Source: DATDMG01 sp036518955 (GTDB lineage Bacteria; Actinomycetota; Actinomycetes; Actinomycetales; Kineosporiaceae). From it: a stretch of DNA of 23,800 bases. Every line of letters begins with the position of its first letter. Position 1 is the first letter of the stretch. The notes beneath the pieces were generated by a model that had not been told where the DNA came from, made no database searches, and worked only from the letters and a program-made list of their open reading frames with translations. The stretch spans positions 1 through 23,800 of the forward strand of contig DATDMG010000294.1 of the NCBI GenBank assembly GCA_036518955.1, read 5' to 3'. A program made the position numbers and the translations under genes. Shown in pieces: positions 14,146 through 21,829 of the stretch.

Positions 14146-16278
14146 GTGGATAAAGTACCGCTCGTGCCGAGCGTCGCCGGACCCCCGGTCGTGGCCCTGC
14201 TCGCCGGGGTCACCGAGTACCACGCCAGGGTGCTCGTCGGGGCCTCCCGGGCACTGGCCCGCCGTGGCGTCCCGCTACTGCTGGTGACCGACGCGCCGCT
14301 CGGTTCGGGGCGTCCGCCGACGCTGGCGGTGGACCTGCTCCACCGCGGTGGTGCGCGCGGGGTGCTGGTGCTGGCGGACGGCGCGGCAACGGACGGCGCT
14401 CGCCTCGCCGACGTGCTGGCCCGCCTGCCGGCGGTCACGCTCGGGACGCTACCCGCCGGGGTGCCGCGCGTCGTGGTCGACCCGGCGCCGGGCATCCGTG
14501 AGCTGGTCCGGCACCTGGTGGAGGAGCGGGGGGTGCGGCGCGTCGTCCTGGCACCCGCCCGCACCGAGCGACCCGACACGGCCGTCCGGGAGAGGATCAT
14601 GCGGCAGGAGCTGGCCCGCCGCGGCGTCCCGGTGGACGACGGGTCGCTCACCGACCGGCTGGCCCGCGCGCCTCGCCCACCGGCCCGACCTCCCGGTCAG
14701 GCGTCCGGCCCGGGCGGCTGGGACCACCCCGGGCAGGACATCGACGCCGTGGTCGCCCTCGACGACCCGGCGGCGTTCGACGCCCTCGCCACGCTCACCG
14801 ACCGGGGACTGCGGGCGCCGGACGACGTCCTGCTCAGCGGGTTCGGCGACACCCAGCAGGCGAGCCTCAGCTGGCCCGCCCTGACCAGCGTCGATCCGGG
14901 CATGGAGGAGCAGGGGGAGCAGGCGGCCCAGACCTTGCTGCGGCTGGTGGACGGCGAGCCGGCCGCTGATGTCGTGGTCCCGTCGCGGCTGGTGGTCCGG
15001 GCCTCGACGACGGTGGACGTGGCGGCGGTGCTGGCGTCCGGCGACGCGGACCGGTTCGCGGCGCTCCCTGGCGTCCGACTGGTCGAGGGCCGGCCGATGA
15101 CGGGACTGCCGCACCTGCTCGGCGCGCTCGGCGGCCTGGCGCGCACCGCCCGAGCCCTGCAGTCCCGGGTGGCCCTGCAGGTCGACACCCTGCACCTGAG
15201 TTGGACGACGTCCGGCACCAGCACCCTCGCCCAACTGGTGGAGACACTCGGGCCGGCCCTGAGCCGGCTGCGGGTGCCACGGTGCTTCGTCGCCGTCCGG
15301 ATGCCGACGGGTGGTGGTGCGGAGCAGAGCTGCCGACTGGTGTTCAGCTACCGCCAGGGACGGGCCGAGCCGGTGCCCGCCGAGGTGTTCCCGCGTCACG
15401 ACCTCCTACCGGCCGCGTTGCGGCCGGAGCTCGGGCACGGCGTCCTGCTGCTGCAGTCGCTGTCGGCGAGCGGCCGTGAGCGCGGCCACCTGCTGGTCGA
15501 GCCTCCCCCGGACGCTCCGCTGCTCACCGAGGCGCTGCGCAGCGACCTGACCCGCACCCTCGACCGGCTGCTGGACACGCAGGAGGCGGTGGGCCGTGCC
15601 GCCGTGCTGGAACGGCTGCTCGCCGCCCAGCACCTCGAACGGGCCGGCGATCCCCGCGGGCTGGCCCGCGACGGCCTGACCGGGATCGCCAGCCGCACGG
15701 CTCTCCTGCAGCGACTGGCGAAGGAGCCGGCCGCGGGGATCGTCGAGGGAGCGCTGCTGCTGGTCGACCTCGATCTCTTCCAGGCGTTCAACGACCGGTA
15801 CGGGCCACCGGCCGGGGACGCGGCGCTCCGGACGGTCGCGTCCTGCCTGCGCCGCGCCGTCCGCGACCCGGATGACCTGGTCTGGGGCGATGGCGGCGAC
15901 ACGTTCGCCGCGCTGCTGCCCGGGGCCGGTGCGGGCGAGGCGCTCGCGATCGCCCGACGGTTCCAGGCGCTGCTCGCCGAGGCGTCGATCCCCCATGAGG
16001 AGTCCTGGGTGGCCCCGGCGCTGACGGCGAGCGTCGGGGTCGCGGTCACCGACGCGACGCCGCCGACCGCGGCCGCCGACCTACTGGCGGCCGCCGGCCG
16101 GGCGCTGCATCGCGCCAAGCTGGCCGGCCGGGGGCGCGTCGTGCTCGCGGGCAGCCCCGGCGCCCGGCGGCAGCTGGGCGCCGGGACCAGGATCTGGCCG
16201 CCCAGCCAGGACCGTCAGCGGTCCGACACCGGCCTGCCGCGCTCCGACATCGCCTCGTCGCCCGGCCGGCCGGGCTGA
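14146..16278 (+). CDS. LacI-type substrate-binding domain fused to a degenerate GGDEF domain
   Basis: Protein of 710 residues joining two known modules. Residues about 14-300 match the sugar-binding half of LacI/GalR regulators: VVALLAGVTEYHARVLVGASRALARRGVPLLLVTD at the start and DVLLSGFGDTQQASLSWPALTSVDPGMEEQGEQAAQTLL later. No helix-turn-helix precedes it and no signal peptide is visible, so it should be a cytoplasmic sensor. A middle region (about 300-500) is unassigned. The GGDEF domain starts at DGLTGIASRTALL (509). The signature reads GGDTF (583-587), with Thr replacing the catalytic Glu. The inhibitory-site register has Asp in place of the Arg of RxxD. It is therefore probably inactive as a cyclase and may bind nucleotide instead. 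The start is GTG 14146 or in-frame GTG 14164; neither has a good Shine-Dalgarno sequence. Similar fusions are known in actinobacteria. Confidence 0.85.
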   Translation: MDKVPLVPSVAGPPVVALLAGVTEYHARVLVGASRALARRGVPLLLVTDAPLGSGRPPTLAVDLLHRGGARGVLVLADGAATDGARLADVLARLPAVTLGTLPAGVPRVVVDPAPGIRELVRHLVEERGVRRVVLAPARTERPDTAVRERIMRQELARRGVPVDDGSLTDRLARAPRPPARPPGQASGPGGWDHPGQDIDAVVALDDPAAFDALATLTDRGLRAPDDVLLSGFGDTQQASLSWPALTSVDPGMEEQGEQAAQTLLRLVDGEPAADVVVPSRLVVRASTTVDVAAVLASGDADRFAALPGVRLVEGRPMTGLPHLLGALGGLARTARALQSRVALQVDTLHLSWTTSGTSTLAQLVETLGPALSRLRVPRCFVAVRMPTGGGAEQSCRLVFSYRQGRAEPVPAEVFPRHDLLPAALRPELGHGVLLLQSLSASGRERGHLLVEPPPDAPLLTEALRSDLTRTLDRLLDTQEAVGRAAVLERLLAAQHLERAGDPRGLARDGLTGIASRTALLQRLAKEPAAGIVEGALLLVDLDLFQAFNDRYGPPAGDAALRTVASCLRRAVRDPDDLVWGDGGDTFAALLPGAGAGEALAIARRFQALLAEASIPHEESWVAPALTASVGVAVTDATPPTAAADLLAAAGRALHRAKLAGRGRVVLAGSPGARRQLGAGTRIWPPSQDRQRSDTGLPRSDIASSPGRPG

Positions 16279-16304
16279 GCCTCCGGCGGGTCCGGGGTCC
16301 GGGG

Positions 16305-16730
16305 TCAGCGCTGCCGGGGAAGCACGCCCTCGGCGGTGGTCCACGGGTTGGGCGGCGCGCTCAACCGGCGGTAGCCGTCGAGAACCCCGAGCACGCACTC
16401 CCGGTACACCTCCGGCTCCAGGTCGGTCCGGTAGCTGGCGATCCAGGCGAGGCACTCGCGGGCCAGGTCGCCCGGCTCGGCGGCAAGTTCGCGGTTGGCC
16501 AGGACGTGCTCACGGGCGGCGGCCCGGTGATCGGTCGACCGGTCCGGCAGCCCGGCGTCGGCCGCGACGTGGGCAGTGAGCAGGTCCTTCAGCCCGGCGA
16601 GCGCGGAGTACGCCTCCCGCAGCGCCGCCCGGGCCTCGCGGCCGGGCGCGACGCCGGCACGGTACTCCAGGCGCCCGTACTCCTGGACCGCCCCGAACAC
16701 CTCGTCGAACTCAGCGGGATCCAGCCGCAT
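16305..16730 (-). CDS. Hypothetical helical protein, 141 aa
   Basis: I do not recognise this protein. From ATG 16730 it has 141 residues, soluble and mostly helical, with acidic and alanine-rich stretches (RLDPAEFDEVFGAVQEYGRLEYRAG, ARAALREAYSALAGLKDLLTAHVAAD) and a basic, proline-containing tail. A single cysteine pair of positions (ARECLAW, YRECVLG) does not form an obvious metal site. GGAGG ten bases upstream and a strong drop in protein-like character above the ATG decide the start. It follows the 132-residue gene on the same strand after 118 bases, which include a GC-palindrome, so they may or may not be one transcript. It is convergent with the substrate-binding-GGDEF gene, with 26 bases between the stops. 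Confidence 0.75.
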   Translation of the reverse strand: MRLDPAEFDEVFGAVQEYGRLEYRAGVAPGREARAALREAYSALAGLKDLLTAHVAADAGLPDRSTDHRAAAREHVLANRELAAEPGDLARECLAWIASYRTDLEPEVYRECVLGVLDGYRRLSAPPNPWTTAEGVLPRQR

Positions 16731-16758
16731 CGCCGTCGTTCCTCCACTCGTCGCCGGT

Positions 16759-16776
16759 CGCCCCGGGCCCGGGGCG
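16759..16776. other. 18-bp perfect palindrome between two small genes
   Basis: CGCCCCGGGCCCGGGGCG is its own reverse complement. In the transcript of the upstream small gene it could form a seven-pair stem with a four-base loop, acting as a terminator or attenuator ahead of the 141-residue gene. Pure G/C content makes chance more likely than for a mixed palindrome. Confidence 0.4.
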
Positions 16777-16848
16777 CCTGCTGAGGTTTCGGACGACGGC
16801 GCCCGCGGCTGGAGCGACGGACGCTCACCGGTGTGTCGCCTCCCGACC

Positions 16849-17247
16849 TCACGCGCGACGCGGGCCGTAGAGGAGGAGGATCGGTTCCGTGACCACGATG
16901 AGCCCGGTCCCGGTGTCGATCCGGAACCGGACCGGCCCCACCGGCACCGCGTCGATCGTGAACCCGCCGACGCCGTCCGTCGCGACGCTCCACGACTCAC
17001 CGTCGTGATGGCAGACGACGGTGCCCGGCTGCGGCGGCACCAGCCGCCCCCGGACGCCGGTCGCGCGCACCTCGACCTCGAGCGTCAGCCGGGTGGACAC
17101 GAACGTCAGCACCCGCGTCGGGAACCGGGCCCGGTCCGCGGCGGTGTCGGGCCCGCCCCACAGCGCGGAGTCGAACCGCAGGGCGGAGTCGAACCGCAGT
17201 CGGGCCAGTTCCGGATCGTCGTCCCACCACGAGGGCGGAGCGGACAT
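16849..17247 (-). CDS. Hypothetical protein with carboxypeptidase-regulatory-like beta domain, 132 aa
   Basis: Small soluble protein of 132 residues from ATG 17247. The N-terminus MSAPPSWWDDDPELARLRFDSAL is followed by a beta-rich half: RLTLEVEVRATGVRGRLVPPQPGTVVCHHDGESWSVATDGVGGFTIDAVPVGPVRFRIDTGTGLIVVTEPILL. The G-x-L-V-P-P...D-x-x-G-x-F...V-P-x-G-P pattern is that of carboxypeptidase-regulatory or PEGA-like folds. Proteins of this look are, as I recall, often coded beside ECF sigma factors and CHAT-domain proteins in actinomycetes. Neither is present here, so its partner is missing or elsewhere. RFDSAL is repeated twice because of an 18-bp tandem duplication. The start has no clear Shine-Dalgarno sequence; a longer reading upstream lacks family-like sequence. 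Function unknown. Confidence 0.7.
   Translation of the reverse strand: MSAPPSWWDDDPELARLRFDSALRFDSALWGGPDTAADRARFPTRVLTFVSTRLTLEVEVRATGVRGRLVPPQPGTVVCHHDGESWSVATDGVGGFTIDAVPVGPVRFRIDTGTGLIVVTEPILLLYGPRRA
17165..17199. repeat. 18-bp tandem duplication inside the 132-aa gene
   Basis: GCGGAGTCGAACCGCAGG at 17165-17182 is repeated at 17183-17199 with only the last base not matching. It encodes RFDSAL twice and keeps the frame. The identity indicates a recent duplication. Confidence 0.9.
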
Positions 17248-17527
17248 GTCGATCTCCGTTCGGACGCTCACGACAACCGGAGTCCGGCGCGGCCCTTGCT
17301 GATGCATCGGATCCGCACCAGGTACGCCCCACCGAGTATCGAGCGGGTCAAGGCCGGGTAGACGACCAGACCGGCCGATGAGTAACCGCTGGCCGCGACG
17401 TCGCGTTGAACTCTTGATGGCGAGATATCGGATGCCACTGTCAGCGAACGTCCGGAGGTCCTCGGTGGGACGAACCACTCCGATGCCGGGAGCGGGGACC
17501 GTGCCGAGCCAGGCCTCGGAGCCGAGC

Positions 17528-19636
17528 GTGTCCGGACCGATCGGGATCACGTCGACCGGCTCGGTCGGGGTCGTCCCCTCGACCGACGCGCTGCGTCGCG
17601 TCCGGCCGGCCGACGCGCCGAACCGGCGCGTCCCGCTGTCCGGACCGTTCTCGCTCGTCGCGCCGCTCGATGAGACCGTGCGCACGAAGATCGTCCCCAC
17701 CGACACGTCCGCTTCGTGGGGGCCGTCCCACGCCTCGGCGCGCGCCGGCTGGGCCGACCGGGCCTGGGCGACCGTGCGGGCCTGGGGCCGCCCGCTGCAC
17801 CGGACCAAGGGTCACCACCGGACCGACGGTCCCCGCCGGGCCAAGCGTCACCACCGGACCGAGGGCCCAGGCCGGACGCGGCCGCTTCGCCCCCTCCGCG
17901 AGACCTTCCCCGCCCGCGACCGGACGTCGACCGGGGACCATCAGGCCCCCGATGCGAACCCGCTGTTCGAGAGCCGGCGGGCGACGCCCGACCGGTTTCT
18001 GCCGCCTGCCGCGGCGGCCGCACCGGCGACGCGGTCCGGGGCGGAGCGGGCGGAGCCCGCGGACACGGCCAGCGCCCGGCCGGCGTGGGCACGCGCGCCC
18101 TGGTGGCGCACGGCGGCGGCGGCGGCCGTGCTCGCCAGCCTCGGCGCCGTGGTCGCGCTCTGGCTCGCCGGCGGGGCCGCCGGTGACCTGCTCGGCCTGG
18201 GCACGATGGCGGACGTCGGCGAGGGCGTGGTGAGCATCGGCCGGCTGGCCGGCCTGGTGGCCACGGACCTGCTGCTGGTCCAGGTGCTGCTGATGGCGCG
18301 GATCCCGGTGGTGGAGCGAGCGTTCGGCCAGGCCGACCTGACCCGCCGGCACCGGGCCCTCGGGGCCACCTCGTTCACCGCACTGCTCCTGCACATCGCG
18401 CTGCTGACGCTCGGCGAGTCCCTCCACAGCGGCCTGGGGCCGCTGGGCCAGTTCCTGCAGTTCGTCCAGGACTACCCCGGCGTGCTGCTCGCCTCGGCGG
18501 GGGCCGCGATCCTCGCCCTCGTCGTGCTGACCAGCCGCACGCTCCGCAACCGGCTGCGCTACGAGGTGTGGCGCGCCGTCCATGTCTGGTCCTACGCCGG
18601 GGTCGCCCTCGTGGTGCCCCACCAGCTGCTCGTCGGCCGGGACTTCGGCACCCTGCCACTGGCCCGCCTCTACTGGTGGACCCTCGCCGGGGCCACCCTC
18701 GCCGCCGTCCTCGCCTGGCGGGTGCTGCGCCCGCTGCGGCTCAACCTGCGGCACCGCCTGGTCGTCGAGGACGTCGTCGTCGAGTCGCCGGACGTCGTCT
18801 CGATCCACCTGGCCGGCCGCGACCTGGAGGCGCTGGGGGCCGTCGCCGGCCAGTTCTTCACCTGGCGCTTCCGGCACGGCCGGTGGGGTTGGCTGCGCCG
18901 GCACCCGTTCTCGCTCTCCGCCGCGCCGACCGCCGACCGGCTGCGGATCACCGTCAAGGACGTCGGCGCCGGTACCCACTGGGTGAGCTCGGTGACGCCT
19001 GGCACCCGGGTGATGTTCGACGGGCCGTTCGGTCGCCTGCACGCCGGCGTGCGCACCCGGCAGCAGGTGACGCTGATCGCCGCCGGGATCGGGATCACAC
19101 CGCTGCGGGCCCTGCTGGAGGATCTCGACACCCGGCCGGGCGATCTCACCCTCATTTACCGCATCACCAGCGCCGAGGAGGCCGTCTTCGAGGCGGAGCT
19201 GCGCAGGTTGGCGGCCACCCGCGAAGCCGCGGTGCACGTGCTCGTGGGACCGCGTCGGGTGCTGCGCCGAGGCGCGTCCTGGCTCCCCGCGGCGGCGGGT
19301 TCGGTGAGCGACGTCGAGGCCCTGCGCCTCCTGGCCCCCGGCATCATCGAGCACGACGTCTACGTCTGCGGCCCCGAGGCCTGGCTCGACGCCCTGCTCG
19401 CCTGCCTGCACCGGACCGGCGTCCCGGCTGCGCAGATCCACACCGAACGGTTCACCTGGTCCGACCCCCACCAGCCGCACCCGGCTCTCCCGCTGCGCCT
19501 GCTGCGCCTGCTGCACCTGCTGCGCCGGGTCGCCCAGCCCCCCGCCCGCCTCTCCGGCCGGGCTCTCGACCCCCCGATGCGCCAGGCGCGCCGGGCAAGC
19601 TGGTGGTTCCTCCGCGCGGCGCGGCCCACCCGCTGA
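17528..19636 (+). CDS. Ferric-reductase-like membrane flavocytochrome
   Basis: Membrane oxidoreductase that would pass electrons from NAD(P)H through FAD and haem across the membrane. The core begins with a membrane helix WWRTAAAAAVLASLGAVVALWLAGG, and about six helices in all follow. Candidate haem ligands are the histidines in RRHRALG, LLLHIALL, WRAVHVWSY and VVPHQLLVG. The C-terminal half is a ferredoxin-reductase module: FAD motif RHPFSLSAAP, nucleotide motif IAAGIGITPLRALLED and VYVCGPEAW. Before the first helix lie about 190 basic, disordered residues with repeated HHRT(D/E)GP. GTG 17528 was chosen because GGAG stands six bases upstream and codon use becomes typical there; in-frame ATGs at 17378, 17417 and 17432 would add up to 50 codons with atypical third positions. 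Electron acceptor (iron, oxygen, other) is unknown. Confidence 0.87.
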   Translation: MSGPIGITSTGSVGVVPSTDALRRVRPADAPNRRVPLSGPFSLVAPLDETVRTKIVPTDTSASWGPSHASARAGWADRAWATVRAWGRPLHRTKGHHRTDGPRRAKRHHRTEGPGRTRPLRPLRETFPARDRTSTGDHQAPDANPLFESRRATPDRFLPPAAAAAPATRSGAERAEPADTASARPAWARAPWWRTAAAAAVLASLGAVVALWLAGGAAGDLLGLGTMADVGEGVVSIGRLAGLVATDLLLVQVLLMARIPVVERAFGQADLTRRHRALGATSFTALLLHIALLTLGESLHSGLGPLGQFLQFVQDYPGVLLASAGAAILALVVLTSRTLRNRLRYEVWRAVHVWSYAGVALVVPHQLLVGRDFGTLPLARLYWWTLAGATLAAVLAWRVLRPLRLNLRHRLVVEDVVVESPDVVSIHLAGRDLEALGAVAGQFFTWRFRHGRWGWLRRHPFSLSAAPTADRLRITVKDVGAGTHWVSSVTPGTRVMFDGPFGRLHAGVRTRQQVTLIAAGIGITPLRALLEDLDTRPGDLTLIYRITSAEEAVFEAELRRLAATREAAVHVLVGPRRVLRRGASWLPAAAGSVSDVEALRLLAPGIIEHDVYVCGPEAWLDALLACLHRTGVPAAQIHTERFTWSDPHQPHPALPLRLLRLLHLLRRVAQPPARLSGRALDPPMRQARRASWWFLRAARPTR

Positions 19637-19681
19637 GCAGGCCAGGAGGCCCCATGGCTGAGCAGGCCAGGAGGCCCCATG
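19632..19681. repeat. 25-bp tandem duplication after the flavocytochrome stop
   Basis: Two identical 25-bp copies (19632-19656, 19657-19681) begin GCTGAGCAGGCC and end GGCCCCATG. The first contains the TGA stop of the flavocytochrome gene. Each copy holds GGAGG followed by four bases and ATG, so it duplicates a ribosome-site-plus-start module. From the first ATG a 46-codon frame runs to 19794; from the second, only 8 codons. The inner GGCC-AGGA-GGCC is also a small inverted repeat. Confidence 0.85.
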
Positions 19682-19710
19682 GCCCGGGCCGCCGCGCGCC
19701 GGTAGCGTCC

Positions 19711-19737
19711 CCGGTGCGGGGGTGGGGCCCGCACCGG
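19711..19737. terminator. Terminator-like hairpin between flavocytochrome and amylosucrase genes
   Basis: CCGGTGCGGG (19711-19720) pairs exactly with CCCGCACCGG (19728-19737) around a 7-base loop, followed by ATCCTTT. A 10-bp GC-rich stem with a short T-run, 75 bases past the stop codon, fits a rho-independent terminator and suggests that amylosucrase has its own promoter downstream of it. Confidence 0.65.
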
Positions 19738-19813
19738 CATCCTTTCCCGCGCCTGGGCTCCCTGCCGAGGTCTGCCCGGACACCGGTACAGTGACCGCCC
19801 GGCGGGAGGAGGC

Positions 19814-19818
19814 GGAGG
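19814..19818 (+). promoter_or_regulatory. Ribosome binding site fixing the amylosucrase start
   Basis: GGAGG lies five bases before GTG 19824, within a purine-rich run. An earlier in-frame GTG at 19791 has no such site. TACAGT (19787-19792) could be a -10 element, but no convincing -35 is seen. Confidence 0.75.
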
Positions 19819-19823
19819 CTCGG

Positions 19824-21785
19824 GTGAACGTCGGTCTGGAGGCGCTCGTCCAGCACCTGGCCGAGGCCACTCGGGACGGCCGGCTCGGCACCGCGGACCA
19901 CGCCGTGCTGCTCCGTCGGCTGCACCGCTGGGGGCCGGACCTCCTGGACGGGCTGCAGGTGTACTCCGGCGACCCGATCCGGCGCAGCACCCTGGCGAAC
20001 CGGGTGCTCGACCTGGTGATCACGGCCCACTCCGGACGCCGCCCCGCCCTGCGTGAGCTGGACGAGCGCCGGACCCTCCGCCCGGACTGGTTCTCCGGCC
20101 CCGACCAGGTGGGCTACGTCTGCTACCCCGAGCGGTTCGCCGGCACCCTCGCCGGGGTCGTCGCCCGAATCGAGTACCTGCGCGAGCTCGGCGTCACCTA
20201 CCTCCACCTGATGCCGCTGCTGGAATCCCGCCAGGGCCCGGATGACGGCGGGTACGCCGTCCTGGACTACCGGCGGGTGCGCCCTGACCTGGGCACCATG
20301 GACGATCTCGCCGCCCTGGCCGACGCGCTGCACGACAGCGGCATCGCGCTCACGCTCGACCTGGTGCTCAACCACGTCGCGGCCGAGCACGCCTGGGCCC
20401 GCGCCGCGGTGGGCGGTGACGAGCACTATGCCGGGTACTTCCTGACGTATCCCGACCGCACCGAGCCGGACCGCTACGAGGCCTGTCTGCCGGAGGTGTT
20501 CCCCGACTTCGCCCCCGGCAACTTCACCTGGGTGCCCGAGTTCGACGGCGGTCGCGGGCGCTGGGTCTGGACGACGTTCAACGCCTACCAGTGGGACCTC
20601 GACTGGGCGAACCCGGACGTCTTCTGCGAGCTGCTCGACGTCATCCTGTACCTGGCCAACGTGGGCGTGGACTCCCTGCGGCTGGACGCCATCGCCTTTC
20701 TCTGGAAGCGACTCGGCACCAGCTGCCAGAACCAGCCCGAGGTGCACGACATCGTCGCCGCGCTGCGCGCCGCCGTCCGGATCGCCGCGCCGGCCACCCT
20801 CTTCAAGGCGGAGGCCATCGTGTCTCCGGAGGATCTGCCCGCCTACCTCGGCACCGGCCGGCACGCCGGGCGGGTGGCCGACCTTGCCTACCACAACAGC
20901 CTGATGGTGCAGCTCTGGTCCACGGTGGCCAGCGGCGACGCCACCCTGGCCCGACACGCGCTCGCGCTGCCGCCGCCGAAGCCGGTGACCACGGCCTGGG
21001 CCACCTACCTGCGCTGCCACGACGACATCGGGTGGGCGATCTCGGACGCCGTCGCGGCAGCCGCGGGCCTGTCCGGACCGGGGCACCGGGAGTTCCTGTC
21101 CCGGTTCTACAGCGGGCGCTTCCCGGGGTCGTTCGCCCGAGGGCAGATCTTCCAGGCGAACCCGCAGACCGGTGACGCCCGGATCAGCGGCACGCTCGCC
21201 AGCCTCGCCGGCCTGCAGGCCGCGCTGGAGGCCGACGACGTGGTCGGCGTGGATCTGGCGCTCGGCCGGATCTTCCTGCTGCACGCGGTCGCGTTCGGGT
21301 ACGGCGGGATCCCGCTGATCTACATGGGCGACGAGGTCGGGCTGCGCAACGACGACTCGTATCTGGCCGACCCCCACCTCGCCGCCGACAACCGCTGGCT
21401 GCACCGCCCGTGGATGCCCTGGGAGGACGTCGAGCGGCGACACGACCCGACCAGCGTCGAGGGCAGGGTGTTCGCAGGGGTACGGCATCTGGTGACCGTC
21501 CGCCGGTCGTTGCCCGCCCTGCACGCGGCCGTCGAGAGCGTTCCGCACGACGTCTCCACCCCGGCGGTGCTGACCCTGCTGCGCCGGCATCCGGCCGGCA
21601 CCCTGCTCCAGCTGTACAACGTCACCTCGCGGTGGCAGCCGGTCGCCGGCGAAGCGGTCGCCCGGCACCTCGGCGCGCTCGCGGGCCATTGGTGGGAACG
21701 GCTGTCGGCGTTCGCCCCCCGGCCGGACGGCGACGGCCAGGTGTGGCTCCCGCCGTATGCCGCGTGGTGGCTCACCGCCGGCTGA
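19824..21785 (+). CDS. Amylosucrase (GH13 glucan-forming sucrose glucosyltransferase)
   Basis: Cytoplasmic enzyme of 653 residues that builds alpha-1,4-glucan from sucrose and releases fructose. Segments QVGYVCYPERFAGTLAGV...ELGVTYLHLMPLL, DDGGYAVLDYRRVRPDLGTMDDL and LDLVLNHVAAEHAWA are characteristic of amylosucrase rather than alpha-amylase. The nucleophile is Asp288 in DSLRLDAIAF, the acid/base Glu330 in LFKAEAIV, and the third carboxylate pair lies in CHDDIGW (Asp400/Asp401). In the Neisseria polysaccharea enzyme the first two are Asp286 and Glu328, so both spacing and start choice agree. GTG 19824 has the best ribosome site. No signal peptide is present. Upstream is a terminator-like hairpin; the OsmC-like gene follows after 44 bases on the same strand and may be co-transcribed. 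A trehalose synthase or other GH13 role is less likely. Confidence 0.92.
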   Translation: MNVGLEALVQHLAEATRDGRLGTADHAVLLRRLHRWGPDLLDGLQVYSGDPIRRSTLANRVLDLVITAHSGRRPALRELDERRTLRPDWFSGPDQVGYVCYPERFAGTLAGVVARIEYLRELGVTYLHLMPLLESRQGPDDGGYAVLDYRRVRPDLGTMDDLAALADALHDSGIALTLDLVLNHVAAEHAWARAAVGGDEHYAGYFLTYPDRTEPDRYEACLPEVFPDFAPGNFTWVPEFDGGRGRWVWTTFNAYQWDLDWANPDVFCELLDVILYLANVGVDSLRLDAIAFLWKRLGTSCQNQPEVHDIVAALRAAVRIAAPATLFKAEAIVSPEDLPAYLGTGRHAGRVADLAYHNSLMVQLWSTVASGDATLARHALALPPPKPVTTAWATYLRCHDDIGWAISDAVAAAAGLSGPGHREFLSRFYSGRFPGSFARGQIFQANPQTGDARISGTLASLAGLQAALEADDVVGVDLALGRIFLLHAVAFGYGGIPLIYMGDEVGLRNDDSYLADPHLAADNRWLHRPWMPWEDVERRHDPTSVEGRVFAGVRHLVTVRRSLPALHAAVESVPHDVSTPAVLTLLRRHPAGTLLQLYNVTSRWQPVAGEAVARHLGALAGHWWERLSAFAPRPDGDGQVWLPPYAAWWLTAG

Positions 21786-21829
21786 CCGACCTCCCGCGGG
21801 CAGCCGGGCAGGTCTGCGAGGATCAGGGT

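Noticed and set aside
14151..14166. TAAAGT as a -10 for a leaderless transcript starting at GTG 14164
   Set aside because: No -35 element at acceptable spacing; the start choice between 14146 and 14164 stays open.
19654..19794. 46-codon frame with a GGAGG site after the flavocytochrome gene
   Set aside because: It crosses a strong terminator-like hairpin and its product is Arg/Pro-rich without recognisable features; kept only as part of the repeat finding.
17441..20023. 860-codon minus-strand frame antisense to the flavocytochrome
   Set aside because: It spans two genes and an intergenic hairpin; composition is Gln/Gly/Arg-rich without motifs.
19452..21689. Long minus-strand frame antisense to amylosucrase
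   Set aside because: The plus strand carries complete amylosucrase catalytic motifs; the minus reading is a shadow.
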